NCBI RefSeq assembly: GCF_013003985.1
Contig: NZ_CP053073.1
Coordinates: 3,596,001 to 3,660,000, forward strand
DNA length: 64,000 nucleotides
Direction of reading: 5' to 3'
DNA from: Usitatibacter palustris
GTDB lineage: Bacteria > Pseudomonadota > Gammaproteobacteria > Burkholderiales > Usitatibacteraceae
A program made the position numbers and the translations under genes. The notes under the pieces were generated by a model. That model saw only the letters and a list, made by a program, of their open reading frames with translations. It had not been told where the DNA came from and made no database searches. This document shows, in pieces, positions 17,825-26,379 of this stretch (within the stretch, counting starts at the first letter, position 1; every line of letters begins with the position of its first letter).

Positions 17825-19870
17825 CTAGACAGTTCCGCCGTTCCATTTCAATGCAAGCAGCGTCAGATCGTCAGCCTGCTCCGCGTCCTCGGCGAAGCGA
17901 TGCACGTCGTCGCGCACTTTCCTCACGAGGAAATCGGGCGTCACGTCCTCGGGCATCCATCCCAGTGAAACCTTGAGACGCTCGGTGCCGAAGAACTCGC
18001 CGCGCGGATTCTGCGACTCGGTCGCGCCGTCGGTCACCACGCACATCCACTCGCCAGGCATGAGCCGGCGCTTCCACGTCGGGAATACGTAGCCCTCGAT
18101 CACGCACAGCGGCGGGCCGCCATCGGGAACGAGCCGCTCGGGCGTGCCGTTGGGCGTGCGCGCATAGGGCGGTTCGTGGCCGGCGTTCGCGCACTCGAGC
18201 ATGCCGGTCTCGAGATCGAGCGAACCGAGGAACGCCGTGACGAAGAGCTGCTCCGGGTTCTCGCGCGAGATCTCCTCCTGCGCGCGCGTGAGCATCACAC
18301 CCGCCTCGCCGCCGCGCAGCGCCGCGCTTTTCAGATGCGACTTCACGCTCGCCATGAAGAGTGCGGCCGGCAGTCCCTTGCCCGAGACATCGGCGACCAC
18401 GAACACGACGCGATCGGCGCCCACCATGAAGCAGTCGTAGAAATCGCCGCCGACCGTGCGCGCGGGTTCGAGGAGAGCCGCCATCTCGATGCGCCGCTCG
18501 TCCGCGAAGATCTCCGCGGGATCCGGCAGCAATCCCATCTGGATGCGCCGCGCGGCATCGAGCTCGCCCGCGAGGCGTGCGGCTTGTTCGCGCAGCACCC
18601 GCCGTTGCCGCTCCGATTGCGCGAGCGTGCCCACCAGCACCATGCCGAACACCGCGACCGCGCCGAACGCGGGCAGCACGGGATCGAACAGCAATCCGCC
18701 CCACGCGAAGGCGACGAGCCCCGCGACCAGCGTGCCGCCCACCGACCCCACGACGAGGGCGAGGCCGCGCTGCGCGCGCAGCCGCGGCACGACGACGATG
18801 AAAAGCAATCCGAGTGCGAGCAGGAACGCCCCTTCGATGCGCGCCGCACGCTCCCATCGCTGGAGGTACACGCCCGCGGCGAGATTCTCCGCGACTTGCG
18901 CGTGCACTTCGACACCGGGCACGAGCTCGCCGAGCGGGGTCGTCTTGAAATCGAGCAGGCCCAGCCCCGTGACCCCGACGAGCACGGCCTTGCCCTCGAA
19001 CGTCCCCGGCTTGAGGCGATTGAGCATCACGTCGTACGCCGTGACGAAGCGCGTGCCGTCGTGCGGGCCGAATCGGATCCACGCGGTGCCGTCGTCCTGC
19101 GCCAACGTCTTCACCTCGCCGAACTCGATCGAGATCATCCCGTGCGGCGCTTCGCGCACGGTGAGCTTCTCGCCGAGCGCCTGGCGCAGCGTCTCGAGAC
19201 CGAGCGAGCCGAACGTGCCCTCGCCGACGCGCGCGATGAGCGGAGCGCGGCGCACGATCGCCGAGGCCGAGCCGGAGTTGATCAACCCATAGCCCTTCGC
19301 CGCCGAGCCCAGCACCGGAAGGTTGCCGATATGGCCCGCGTAGCGATCGATGGGAAGCTCGCGCTGCGCGAACGTGCGCAGCGGCTGCGAAGGCGGCGGC
19401 GCGGGAAAGCGCGGATCGAGCTCGCGCTCGGCCGAGATGCCCAGGAGGACGGGCTGCGACGCGATCGCTTCCGAGAGGACCGAATCGTTGGTCGGCAGCG
19501 ACATCAGCACCTTCGCCGCGTCGCCCGGCATTCCCGGAGTGGATGCGATGTTGCCCGGCGAGAAGCGATCGGGCTCGGGAAAGAAAAGGTCGAAGCCGAT
19601 CGCGCCGGGCTTGCCCTCGCCGATGCGGCGGATCAGTTCAGCCACGCGCGTGCGCGGCCACGGCCACTGGCCGAACTCGCGCAGCGAATGTTCGTCGATC
19701 GCGACGATGACGACGGGCTCGGCCGTGCGCTCGAGCGGGAAGAGTCTTTGGTACGCGTCGAACACGCCGGCGTGAAAACGCTCGATGGGTTCGGGGGAAC
19801 TGACCAGGAGGAACGAGAGCGCGGCGAGCAACACCAGGGCGGCTGCCCGGAAGCCGCCGAGGGGGTTCAG
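17825..19870 (-). CDS. CHASE2 sensor - SpoIIE-type PP2C phosphatase
   Basis: Membrane sensor with output on serine phosphorylation. After a short N-terminal helix comes a periplasmic CHASE2 domain (VVIVAIDEHSLREFGQWPWP, PGAIGFDLFFPEPDRF, GKAVLVGVTGLGLLDFKTTP), then about three membrane helices, a short coiled coil (RQRRVLREQAARLAGELDAA) and the phosphatase (VGGDFYDCFMVGADRVVFVV, ADVSGKGLPAALFM, CANAGHEPPYA, VTDGATESQN). It should dephosphorylate the STAS protein encoded two genes upstream. The start is uncertain: no ATG/GTG/TTG lies at the junction. A CTG at 19870 overlapping the upstream TGA, GTG 19834, or ATG 20038 inside the MBL gene are possible. Confidence 0.85.
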   Translation of the reverse strand: MNPLGGFRAAALVLLAALSFLLVSSPEPIERFHAGVFDAYQRLFPLERTAEPVVIVAIDEHSLREFGQWPWPRTRVAELIRRIGEGKPGAIGFDLFFPEPDRFSPGNIASTPGMPGDAAKVLMSLPTNDSVLSEAIASQPVLLGISAERELDPRFPAPPPSQPLRTFAQRELPIDRYAGHIGNLPVLGSAAKGYGLINSGSASAIVRRAPLIARVGEGTFGSLGLETLRQALGEKLTVREAPHGMISIEFGEVKTLAQDDGTAWIRFGPHDGTRFVTAYDVMLNRLKPGTFEGKAVLVGVTGLGLLDFKTTPLGELVPGVEVHAQVAENLAAGVYLQRWERAARIEGAFLLALGLLFIVVVPRLRAQRGLALVVGSVGGTLVAGLVAFAWGGLLFDPVLPAFGAVAVFGMVLVGTLAQSERQRRVLREQAARLAGELDAARRIQMGLLPDPAEIFADERRIEMAALLEPARTVGGDFYDCFMVGADRVVFVVADVSGKGLPAALFMASVKSHLKSAALRGGEAGVMLTRAQEEISRENPEQLFVTAFLGSLDLETGMLECANAGHEPPYARTPNGTPERLVPDGGPPLCVIEGYVFPTWKRRLMPGEWMCVVTDGATESQNPRGEFFGTERLKVSLGWMPEDVTPDFLVRKVRDDVHRFAEDAEQADDLTLLALKWNGGTV

Positions 19871-20823
19871 AGCTGGATCTCCAATCCGTCGTACGAAGCG
19901 GAGACCTTGAGCACGTGATCGCTGCGCGTGAGCTCCTCGAAGCGGCGCGCTTCCTTGAGCAGGGACTCGAGCGTCGCGTCGTCGTTGGCGGGCTCGTGGT
20001 GGAAGAGCACGAGGTGCTTCGCGCGCGCCATCTGGCACAGCTCCACGCCGACGATGTTGCTCGAGTGGCCCCAGTCGGCCTTCACGCTGATCGCCTCGGC
20101 GAGCGCGTACATCGCATCGAAGATCACGATGTCGGCGTTGCGGAAGAAGTTCGCGAAGCCCTCGGCCTCGGCGCGGTTCTCGAGCTTGTGCTCCGAGTCG
20201 GTCGAGTAGATGACGCTCTTGCCGTCCTTCTCGAAGCGAAAGCCGTAGGAGTCGCCCGAGTGCAGCTGCAGGTGCGGGATCACGGTGAAGCTGCCGACCT
20301 TGTTGGGCTGGTCGGGCACGAGCTTCACGAACTCGATGTTCGCCGCGAGCTGCGAGAAATCGACCGGGAAGAACGGCGCGGCCTGCTGCAGGCGGAACGC
20401 CTGCTCGACCACGTCGTGGCAGCCATGGATGCGGATCTTCGTGCCCGGCACGTACGCCGGCCCGAAGAAGGGAAAGCCCATGATGTGGTCCCAGTGCACG
20501 TGGGACATGAAGACATTCACCGTCGCGGGCTTGCGCGCCTGCTTGGCGAGCACGTGCACGCCGAAGGGCCGCGCCCCGCTGCCCATGTCGCAGACGTAGT
20601 ACTCGTCGTCACCCGCCTCGAGCTCGACGCACGGCGTGTGCCCCCCGAAGGTATGGGTGAGCGAGAAGTCGAGCTCGGAGCTCGCGTAGGCGTGGGCCTG
20701 CTCGTAGGTGTCGAACGTCCTTCCCGAAGCCTGGACCAGCGCCTGGGCGAGCTTGTCGCGGATATCGACGGCCGTCAGGGCCACCGGAATGGAACCGCGG
20801 GTACCCCAGAAGCGGATCTTCAA
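19867..20823 (-). CDS. MBL-fold metallo-hydrolase
   Basis: 318 residues of the metallo-beta-lactamase superfamily, phosphodiesterase-like branch. N-terminus MKIRFWGTRGSIPV; metal site MSHVHWDHIMGFPFF (HxHxDH); later ligands in HLQLHSGDSYG, YSTDSEH, VIFDAMYALAE and LVLFHHEPANDD. TTG start 20823 overlaps the STAS gene stop (TTGA) and is preceded by GGGAG. Position between a STAS gene and a PP2C phosphatase gene suggests a signalling nucleotide or phosphodiester as substrate, but this is inference. Confidence 0.85.
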   Translation of the reverse strand: MKIRFWGTRGSIPVALTAVDIRDKLAQALVQASGRTFDTYEQAHAYASSELDFSLTHTFGGHTPCVELEAGDDEYYVCDMGSGARPFGVHVLAKQARKPATVNVFMSHVHWDHIMGFPFFGPAYVPGTKIRIHGCHDVVEQAFRLQQAAPFFPVDFSQLAANIEFVKLVPDQPNKVGSFTVIPHLQLHSGDSYGFRFEKDGKSVIYSTDSEHKLENRAEAEGFANFFRNADIVIFDAMYALAEAISVKADWGHSSNIVGVELCQMARAKHLVLFHHEPANDDATLESLLKEARRFEELTRSDHVLKVSASYDGLEIQL

Positions 20824-21200
20824 GAATTCTCCCGGCCTTTATACGTCGGACTCTTGTCGGCGGAAACGGCGTTCACGGCCTCATCGACCGTCCCGTACAC
20901 CTGGAATACCAGGTTGAAATGGCTGATCTCGAAGATCTCCGCGACCATCGGCTGGAGCGCGGCGACGGCAATCCGGGAATGCTGCGCCTTGGCCTGGCGC
21001 GAAGCGAGCATGAAGCAGCGCAAACCCGCCGAGGAGACGTATTCCAGCCCCGAGAGGTCGAGGACGATACCCCGGCCATCCCTCGAAGTCGCATCCAGGT
21101 GGGTCATCAGCTCGGCACGAAACGCCTCGCACGTGTCCTGGTCGAGCCGACCGGACACGGACAGGACGACCGCGTTGGCGCTGCGCCGATGGGTCAGCAT
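20820..21200 (-). CDS. STAS-domain anti-sigma factor antagonist
   Basis: 126-residue single STAS domain: VVLSVSGRLDQDTCEAF, IVLDLSGLEYVSSAGLRC and a C-terminal IFEISHFNLVFQVYGTVDEA. Ser57 in SSAGL is the expected phosphorylation site. In partner switching the unphosphorylated form binds the RsbW-like kinase and frees its target. Start ATG 21200 gives the usual N-terminus. It forms a tight operon with the MBL hydrolase and CHASE2-PP2C genes. Confidence 0.88.
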   Translation of the reverse strand: MLTHRRSANAVVLSVSGRLDQDTCEAFRAELMTHLDATSRDGRGIVLDLSGLEYVSSAGLRCFMLASRQAKAQHSRIAVAALQPMVAEIFEISHFNLVFQVYGTVDEAVNAVSADKSPTYKGRENS

Positions 21201-21264
21201 TTTCTCGTTTTGGGGAAATCTGCGGCCTATTGTGAGTGAGGCCGCGACAGCGGGCAACCGGGCG

Positions 21265-22005
21265 TTACCAGGGCTCCACGCTGAACAGGTACCGGTGGGG
21301 CCGGACCGTCTTGATGCGGCGCAGCACGCCGTCGGAATCCCCGAAGCGCTTGCGCAGCCGATAGAGGCGCGCATCGACCGACCGGTCCTCGTGCGCGTGG
21401 TCCAGACCGCGCAGGCGCTTGAGGATGTCATCGCGATGCATGAGCTCCCCGGCATGGGAAGCGAGCAGCCACAGGAGATCGAACTCCGCCGAGGTCATCG
21501 TGATGCGCTCGCCGAGCAACGAGACCTCGCGCGTGAGCCGGTTGATCGTGAGCGCGCCGAAGGTGAGTGTTTGCGTCTGCCCTTCATCCTTGCGCGTGGC
21601 CTGGCGCCGGAGCATCGCCTTCACGTGGGCGAGCAGCACCCGGGGTGCGACCGGCTTGATGAGGTAATCATCGGCGCCAATTTCCATGCCCAGGACGTGA
21701 TCGAAGTCCTCGTCGCGCGCCGTGAGGATCAGCACCGGCATGTGCGCCGCGGCGTCGCGAAGCTGCCGGCAGACCTCGAAGCCGTCGAGGCCGGGCAGCA
21801 TGAGGTCGAGGATGATGAGGTCGGGATCGGCGCGGCGCACTTCGCCCAGCACTTCGTCGCCGCGAGAGACCGAGCGCATCTCGAGCCCGTTGTTTCCCAG
21901 GTATTCGGAGACGGCGGCGACCAGCCGGTCGTCGTCGTCCACCATCAGGACGCGAGGCAGCACCCTTGCCGGATCCCTCGCCATCGCCAGCGCTCCCGTC
22001 ACCAT
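21265..22005 (-). CDS. RstA-like OmpR-family response regulator
   Basis: About 246 residues: receiver (acidic VLMVDDDDRL, phosphoacceptor Asp67 in LIILDLMLPGLDG, Lys117 in DYLIKPVAP) and winged-helix DNA-binding domain (LTINRLTREVSLLG, MTSAEFDLLWLLASHAGELM, RDDILKRLRG, SVDARLYRLRKRFGD, TVRPHRYLFSVEPW). The domain boundaries and the terminal Trp resemble RstA of enterobacteria. The start is ATG 22005, inside the kinase gene stop region, with MARDPARV at 21984 as an alternative. It is paired with a kinase that has no sensor domain. Confidence 0.88.
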   Translation of the reverse strand: MVTGALAMARDPARVLPRVLMVDDDDRLVAAVSEYLGNNGLEMRSVSRGDEVLGEVRRADPDLIILDLMLPGLDGFEVCRQLRDAAAHMPVLILTARDEDFDHVLGMEIGADDYLIKPVAPRVLLAHVKAMLRRQATRKDEGQTQTLTFGALTINRLTREVSLLGERITMTSAEFDLLWLLASHAGELMHRDDILKRLRGLDHAHEDRSVDARLYRLRKRFGDSDGVLRRIKTVRPHRYLFSVEPW

Positions 22006-22859
22006 GAGATCGTGAACCTCGCGCCGCCCAGGGCGCTTTCGCCAACCGTCGCATCGCCGCCATGCCAGCGCGCGATGCGGCGCACGAGCGCGAGACCGAT
22101 CCCGAACCCCGCGGCCTTGCGGTCACGGCTCGCGTCTCCGCGCCAGAAGGGCTCGAAGACCTGCTCGCGGGCCCCGGTGGGCACGCCGGGTCCGTCGTCA
22201 TCCACATGGATGCGGCTGCCCGAGGGATCGGATTCAACCGTCACGCGAATCTTGTGGGACGCGAAGCGGATGGCGTTCGAAAGCAGGTTGCCAACCGCGC
22301 GCGCAAGGTAGCGAGGCTCGGCGCGCAGCTCGATCGCGCAGACGCGGAACTCCAGCGCAAGGTCGTCGCCGCGCGCGCCCACCATCTCGCGGCCCTGGCG
22401 TTCGATCGCCGCGAGCCAGGGTGCCACCTGCAGCTTCTCCAGGCGAACCTCGGGCTCGGCCCGCTCGAGCTGGGCGTAGGTGAGGAGTTCGTCGGCGAGG
22501 CGATCGAGGAGGTCCAGGTCCTCCGACATGCGCTCGAGGTTGTGCTCACGCTCGTCGGGCGTGACCGCCTCCATGACGAGCGAGTGGCGGAAGCGCAGGC
22601 GCATGAGCGGGTGGCGAAGCTCGTGCGACACCGCGCTGGTGAGTTCCTTGTGCGAAGCCATGAGCACGGCAAGGCGCCCGGCCATGGAGTTGAAGGCGTC
22701 GCCGAACGAATGGAGGGGAGAGTTGGCGCTCAGGTACACGCGGGTATCCAGCTTGCCATCTGACAATGCGCAACCAGCGTCACGCACGCGCAACAGATCG
22801 CGGCGGAGGATCGCGGCCGCGAGGCGACCGATGGTACTTGAGAGAAACTGCATCGCCAC
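21999..22859 (-). CDS. Sensor histidine kinase lacking a transmembrane sensor (RstB-like C-terminal part)
   Basis: 286 residues with a HAMP-like segment (GKLDTRVYLSANSPLHSFGD), H-box SAVSHELRHPLMRLRF (His79) and HATPase (N-box LLSNAIRFA, G1 VDDDGPGVPTG, F-box EPFWRGD, G2 GFGIGLALVRRIARWHGG). It resembles the cytoplasmic half of RstB, which normally has about 430 residues and two membrane helices. No membrane helix is predicted by eye. The frame upstream of GTG 22859 is closed by an in-frame TGA (around 22899), so this is not a missed start. It may be an N-terminally truncated gene or a natural soluble kinase. Confidence 0.85.
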   Translation of the reverse strand: MAMQFLSSTIGRLAAAILRRDLLRVRDAGCALSDGKLDTRVYLSANSPLHSFGDAFNSMAGRLAVLMASHKELTSAVSHELRHPLMRLRFRHSLVMEAVTPDEREHNLERMSEDLDLLDRLADELLTYAQLERAEPEVRLEKLQVAPWLAAIERQGREMVGARGDDLALEFRVCAIELRAEPRYLARAVGNLLSNAIRFASHKIRVTVESDPSGSRIHVDDDGPGVPTGAREQVFEPFWRGDASRDRKAAGFGIGLALVRRIARWHGGDATVGESALGGARFTISW

Positions 22860-22912
22860 GCCACCCTGAGTACCCCTTTGGTACAGATTGTTCGATGATA
22901 TTCAGGGTGGCG
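22859..22912. repeat. Short inverted repeat between TonB receptor and kinase genes
   Basis: CGCCACCCTGA at 22859-22869 is repeated in reverse complement at 22902-22912, with an inner GTACC/GGTAC pair in the 32-bp spacer. It starts exactly at the first base of the kinase GTG codon. It could be an operator, or the scar of the event that removed the kinase N-terminus. Confidence 0.6.
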
Positions 22913-22980
22913 TATGCGCTACATAGTGCTGATGCGACGGTCACGCTACGGTTTGTGACCGTACCCTTCCAAGCCTTTCG

Positions 22981-25944
22981 TCAGAACTTCGCCGTGAAGG
23001 TCACGAAGATCTTCCGGCCGATCGCGTCATACAGGTTCGGATACGTGTTGCCGTTGCCGAACGGCGCGCCCGCGAAGGTCTGGTTCACGATCGGCGGATC
23101 CTCGTCGAAGAGGTTGTTGATGCCGGCCGTGAGCTGGTAGTTCTTGTTGATGCGCCAGTTGGCCGCGAGGTCGATGTAGTTCATCGCCTTCAACTTCGAG
23201 TCGATCGACGGAACCGTGGCGGCGAGGATCGGACTGCTGCTCGTGCCCTCGTAGTCCACCTCGGAGATGTAGCGCCAGGTGAGCGCGACGTCCGTGTTCC
23301 ACGGCGTCGCCCACGTCGCGCGCATCTTGTGGCGCCACTCGGGCAGCACCGTCAGCGTCACGCCGCACACCGTCCCGAAGAGGCCCGCGCAGTCGTACTC
23401 GGGGCTGCCCGGGAACTGCTGCTGCTTGAACTCCTTCAGGTATGTGCCGTTGAAGTTGACGTTGAGCGCACCCCACTCGCCGCCGAACTTGTGCGTGTAG
23501 GTCGCCATGAAATCGAAGCCCGACGTCGTCCACTCGGCGACGTTCAGGTTCGACGCCACGATGACCGCCTGCGGCAGCAGCCAGAGCGTGCCCGCCGAGT
23601 CGCGGGTGATCAGGCTGCAGAACTGCGGATTGCCGGTCGCGAGGCACTGGTTGAGGATGGTGGGCGGCGGCAGCGCCGTGATCACGTCCTCGACCTTGAT
23701 GTTGTAGTAGTCGATCGAGGCGCTCAGGTTCGGCAGCGGCTCGAACACGATGCCCAGCGTCTGCGTCTTCGCCGTTTCCGCCTTCAGGTTCACGTTGCCG
23801 CCGAAGGCGCCGCCGTACTGGCCCGCGGGGCTGTCGAGGATGTGGCCGTACTGGGCCGCGGTGACGCCGGTGAACGCGCACTGCGCTGCGGTCGCCGTCG
23901 GAGTGGCGGTGGCGCACGGATCAGACGTGTTGTTGTAGAGGCCCGGGGTGAGCGGCGTGTAGAGGTCGAACACGTTGGGCGCGCGCACCGCCTGCTGGTA
24001 GCTGCCGCGGAAGCGCACGGCCTTCACCGGCGCCCACTCGATGCCCATCCCGTAGGAATCGGTCTTCTCGCCGGTGCTGTAGTCGGAACGCCGCCAGCTG
24101 CCGTTGACGCTCAGCAGGTGCGCCCAGTCCTGGCGCTCGAGGATCGGCAGGCGCGCTTCCATGAAGATGTCCTTCACCGCGATCTGCCCGCCCACGCCCT
24201 GCGTCGAGCCGCCCTGGCCCGCGAGGTCGCCCGAGGAGAACGCGACGTCCACTTCGCGCAGCAGCTCGTCCACGCGCCGCTCGAATCCGAACGCGACACC
24301 GATACCGCTGCGCGCACCCGGGAGCTTGATGCCGTAGTCGGCAAGGTCCGCGGACATCGTGGCACCCACGACGCTTTGCTTCGTGTGGCCGGTCTGGAAA
24401 CCCGGGATCTGCACGTAGTTGAGCGCGCCCTGCGTGACCTGGTCGAGCGACCAGATGTTGTAGGGCACGCACGCGAGGTCCGTTCCGTCCAGGAACGAGC
24501 GGCAAGCGGCCTGGCCCGTCGCCGGATTGGTGACCACATCGAGCGCGCGCTGGGAGCGTGCGATCGAGAGCTCGTTGCGGAAGACCTGCTGGTAGACGAC
24601 CTGCGCCATCTGCCCGTAGACGTCGTACTGCCAGTTGTTGAAGACATCGCCTTTCACGCCGAGCACGCCGCGATAAGACGTGTTGCGCAGGTCCGCCTGG
24701 CGGCCGCCGCCTTCGACGTTGCGGCGCAGGATCACGACGTTATGCGTCGAAGCGTCGGTCGTGAGCCCGAGGTCGCGACGCCAATCGGCCGACAGCAGCG
24801 GGTTGGCGCCCGTCACGTTGACCGCCACGCCGAACAGGCCGCTGGGCGCGATCTGCGAGTTGGTGTGGTTATCGTGGAAGCCGAACTCGCTGTAGACGCG
24901 TGCATGCGGCGTCACGTCGTAGTGCGCGAACGCATCGAACGAGTAGCGCTCGGTAGGACGCTGGAAGAAGTTGAGCGGGCCGAAGTTGTACTGGTCGGTC
25001 GCGCCGATATACGGACGCGTGTTGCCCGCGGCGTTGGCGACCGTGCGGGCCGCTCCCGTTCCGCCGTTGAGCACGAACTGGCCGGGGTAACTCGTGCCCG
25101 AGCCGCCGCAGACGTAGCCATCTCCCGCCGTGTTGAGGTTCAGGGCGCACGCGCTGAAGTCGCGCTCCGACTGGAGCAGCGCCTCGACCTTCGTGTAGCC
25201 GAAGAAGACCGTCGCGTTGCCCTTGTTGTCGGCGAAGTTGCCGCCGAGCATCAGGCTCACGTCGGTGGTCTCGCCGTCGCTCTTGATATCGCCCGGAACG
25301 CGGAACTGCTGCGGGTTCGTGACGGCGCGGCCCGCGACGATGTCGGAAATGCCCTTGGGGTTGTTCTGCTGGTGGTTGTAGAACGAATAGTTCACTTCGC
25401 CCTGAACGCCCTCGAAGTTGTCGTTCATGATGAAGTTGATGACGCCCGCGATCGCGTCCGAGCCGTAGACCGCGGAAGCGCCGCCCGTCAGCACGTCCAC
25501 GCGGCGGATGAGCGCGGCGGGAATCGTGTTCAAGTCGGCGGACCACGTGGGTGCGAGCGTGCTGCCGATCGGGCTGCCCGGCGGCAGGCGGCGGCCGTTC
25601 ACGAGCACGAGGGTGCGCACGGAGCCCAGGTTGCGCAGGTTCGCGGTGGCGATACCGGTCGCGCCGTTCGAATCGTTGCTGCCGTATTCGGCAAGCACCT
25701 GCGGCAGGTTGTTGAGCAGGCTCTCGACGTTGCGCACGCCCTCGAGCTTGATGTCTTCGGCGCGGATCACCGCGACCGGGCTTGCGCCCTCGAGCTCGGG
25801 CGCCTGGATGCGCGTGCCCGTCACTTCAACCTTCTCGACTTTCGCAGCGGCCTGCGATGGTTGCTGCGCATGGACGGTCGATGCAGCGCCGACGATGCCC
25901 GCGGCCATCAGGCAGCGGACGAGCTTCTTGTGCGTGTGCGTCAC
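22981..25944 (-). CDS. TonB-dependent outer-membrane receptor
   Basis: About 987 residues. Signal peptide MTHTHKKLVRCLMAAGIVGA...VHA, then a plug domain with KVEVTGTRIQAPELEG, SLLNNLPQVLAEYGSND, LVLVNGRRLPPGSP and VDVLTGGASAVYGSDAIAGV. The long beta-barrel carries the usual late sequence AGINNLFDEDPPIVNQ and ends in an aromatic residue (VTFTAKF). This type of receptor (with an extended plug and large Asn/Gly-rich loops) often takes up oligosaccharides or peptides, not siderophores. GTG 25944 was chosen because GGGGAG lies seven bases upstream; ATG 25998 would add 18 residues ahead of the signal peptide. No exporter or TonB genes are adjacent. Confidence 0.92.
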   Translation of the reverse strand: MTHTHKKLVRCLMAAGIVGAASTVHAQQPSQAAAKVEKVEVTGTRIQAPELEGASPVAVIRAEDIKLEGVRNVESLLNNLPQVLAEYGSNDSNGATGIATANLRNLGSVRTLVLVNGRRLPPGSPIGSTLAPTWSADLNTIPAALIRRVDVLTGGASAVYGSDAIAGVINFIMNDNFEGVQGEVNYSFYNHQQNNPKGISDIVAGRAVTNPQQFRVPGDIKSDGETTDVSLMLGGNFADNKGNATVFFGYTKVEALLQSERDFSACALNLNTAGDGYVCGGSGTSYPGQFVLNGGTGAARTVANAAGNTRPYIGATDQYNFGPLNFFQRPTERYSFDAFAHYDVTPHARVYSEFGFHDNHTNSQIAPSGLFGVAVNVTGANPLLSADWRRDLGLTTDASTHNVVILRRNVEGGGRQADLRNTSYRGVLGVKGDVFNNWQYDVYGQMAQVVYQQVFRNELSIARSQRALDVVTNPATGQAACRSFLDGTDLACVPYNIWSLDQVTQGALNYVQIPGFQTGHTKQSVVGATMSADLADYGIKLPGARSGIGVAFGFERRVDELLREVDVAFSSGDLAGQGGSTQGVGGQIAVKDIFMEARLPILERQDWAHLLSVNGSWRRSDYSTGEKTDSYGMGIEWAPVKAVRFRGSYQQAVRAPNVFDLYTPLTPGLYNNTSDPCATATPTATAAQCAFTGVTAAQYGHILDSPAGQYGGAFGGNVNLKAETAKTQTLGIVFEPLPNLSASIDYYNIKVEDVITALPPPTILNQCLATGNPQFCSLITRDSAGTLWLLPQAVIVASNLNVAEWTTSGFDFMATYTHKFGGEWGALNVNFNGTYLKEFKQQQFPGSPEYDCAGLFGTVCGVTLTVLPEWRHKMRATWATPWNTDVALTWRYISEVDYEGTSSSPILAATVPSIDSKLKAMNYIDLAANWRINKNYQLTAGINNLFDEDPPIVNQTFAGAPFGNGNTYPNLYDAIGRKIFVTFTAKF

Positions 25945-26210
25945 GATGGGGCTCCCCAGTTTTATGTCCGGCGACAGCCGGGCAGAGGACGCCAGCATCT
26001 ATGGAAGCGAGATGCGCGTGCGAAGCAGATTGCGACGCCGCGTTACGCGCCGCGACGAAAAAAGCCCAAGGATTTCCGTGGCACGACGCCCCGTGCGAGC
26101 GAGCCCGGCAGCGCACCCGCGCGATGCAGCATTCGGTAACGTGCGTGACCTACTATTACGATTGCGGGTGCGTGAAATTTTCCACGGCGTTGCGCGCGCG
26201 CCACACGCTT
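25945..26210. other. Intergenic region upstream of the TonB receptor gene
   Basis: This 266-base stretch is the 5' region of the TonB receptor gene and lies beyond the terminator of the tRNA. No ORF with a recognisable product, no strong hairpin and no clear -35/-10 pair was seen. Confidence 0.4.
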
Positions 26211-26241
26211 GAAAAGAAAAACCCGCCATAAAGGCGGGTTT
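26211..26241 (-). terminator. Rho-independent terminator downstream of tRNA-Phe
   Basis: On the minus strand AAACCCGCC, a 5-base loop, then GGCGGGTTT is followed by TTCTTTTC, giving a perfect 9-bp stem and a U-rich tail. It lies 13 bases after the CCA end of tRNA-Phe. Confidence 0.88.
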
Positions 26242-26254
26242 CGCTCAGAGAATT

Positions 26255-26330
26255 TGGTGGCCTGGGGCGGAATTGAACCACCGACACACGGATTTTCAAT
26301 CCGCTGCTCTACCAACTGAGCTACCAGGCC
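26255..26330 (-). tRNA. tRNA-Phe (GAA)
   Basis: 76-nt tRNA on the minus strand with encoded CCA. Acceptor GGCCTGG pairs with CCAGGCC; the D arm is GCTCAGTTGGTAGAGC; the anticodon stem-loop GGATTGAAAATCC has anticodon GAA; the T arm contains GGTTCAATTCC. It has its own terminator and a TATAAT box 11 bases upstream. Confidence 0.97.
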
Positions 26331-26341
26331 GGGAGCCCGAA

Positions 26342-26347
26342 ATTATA
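26342..26347 (-). promoter_or_regulatory. -10 box of the tRNA-Phe promoter
   Basis: Perfect TATAAT on the minus strand, ending 11 bases before the tRNA 5' end. The -35 region is weak, with no TTGACA at 16-18 bases. Confidence 0.55.
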
Positions 26348-26379
26348 GCGTTTTCGACCTTTCAGAGCCACACCCCCGC

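Noticed and set aside
23329..26139. 936-codon plus-strand frame opposite the TonB receptor gene
   Set aside because: Arg/Ala/Val/Glu-rich without motifs, while the other strand encodes a complete plug and barrel.
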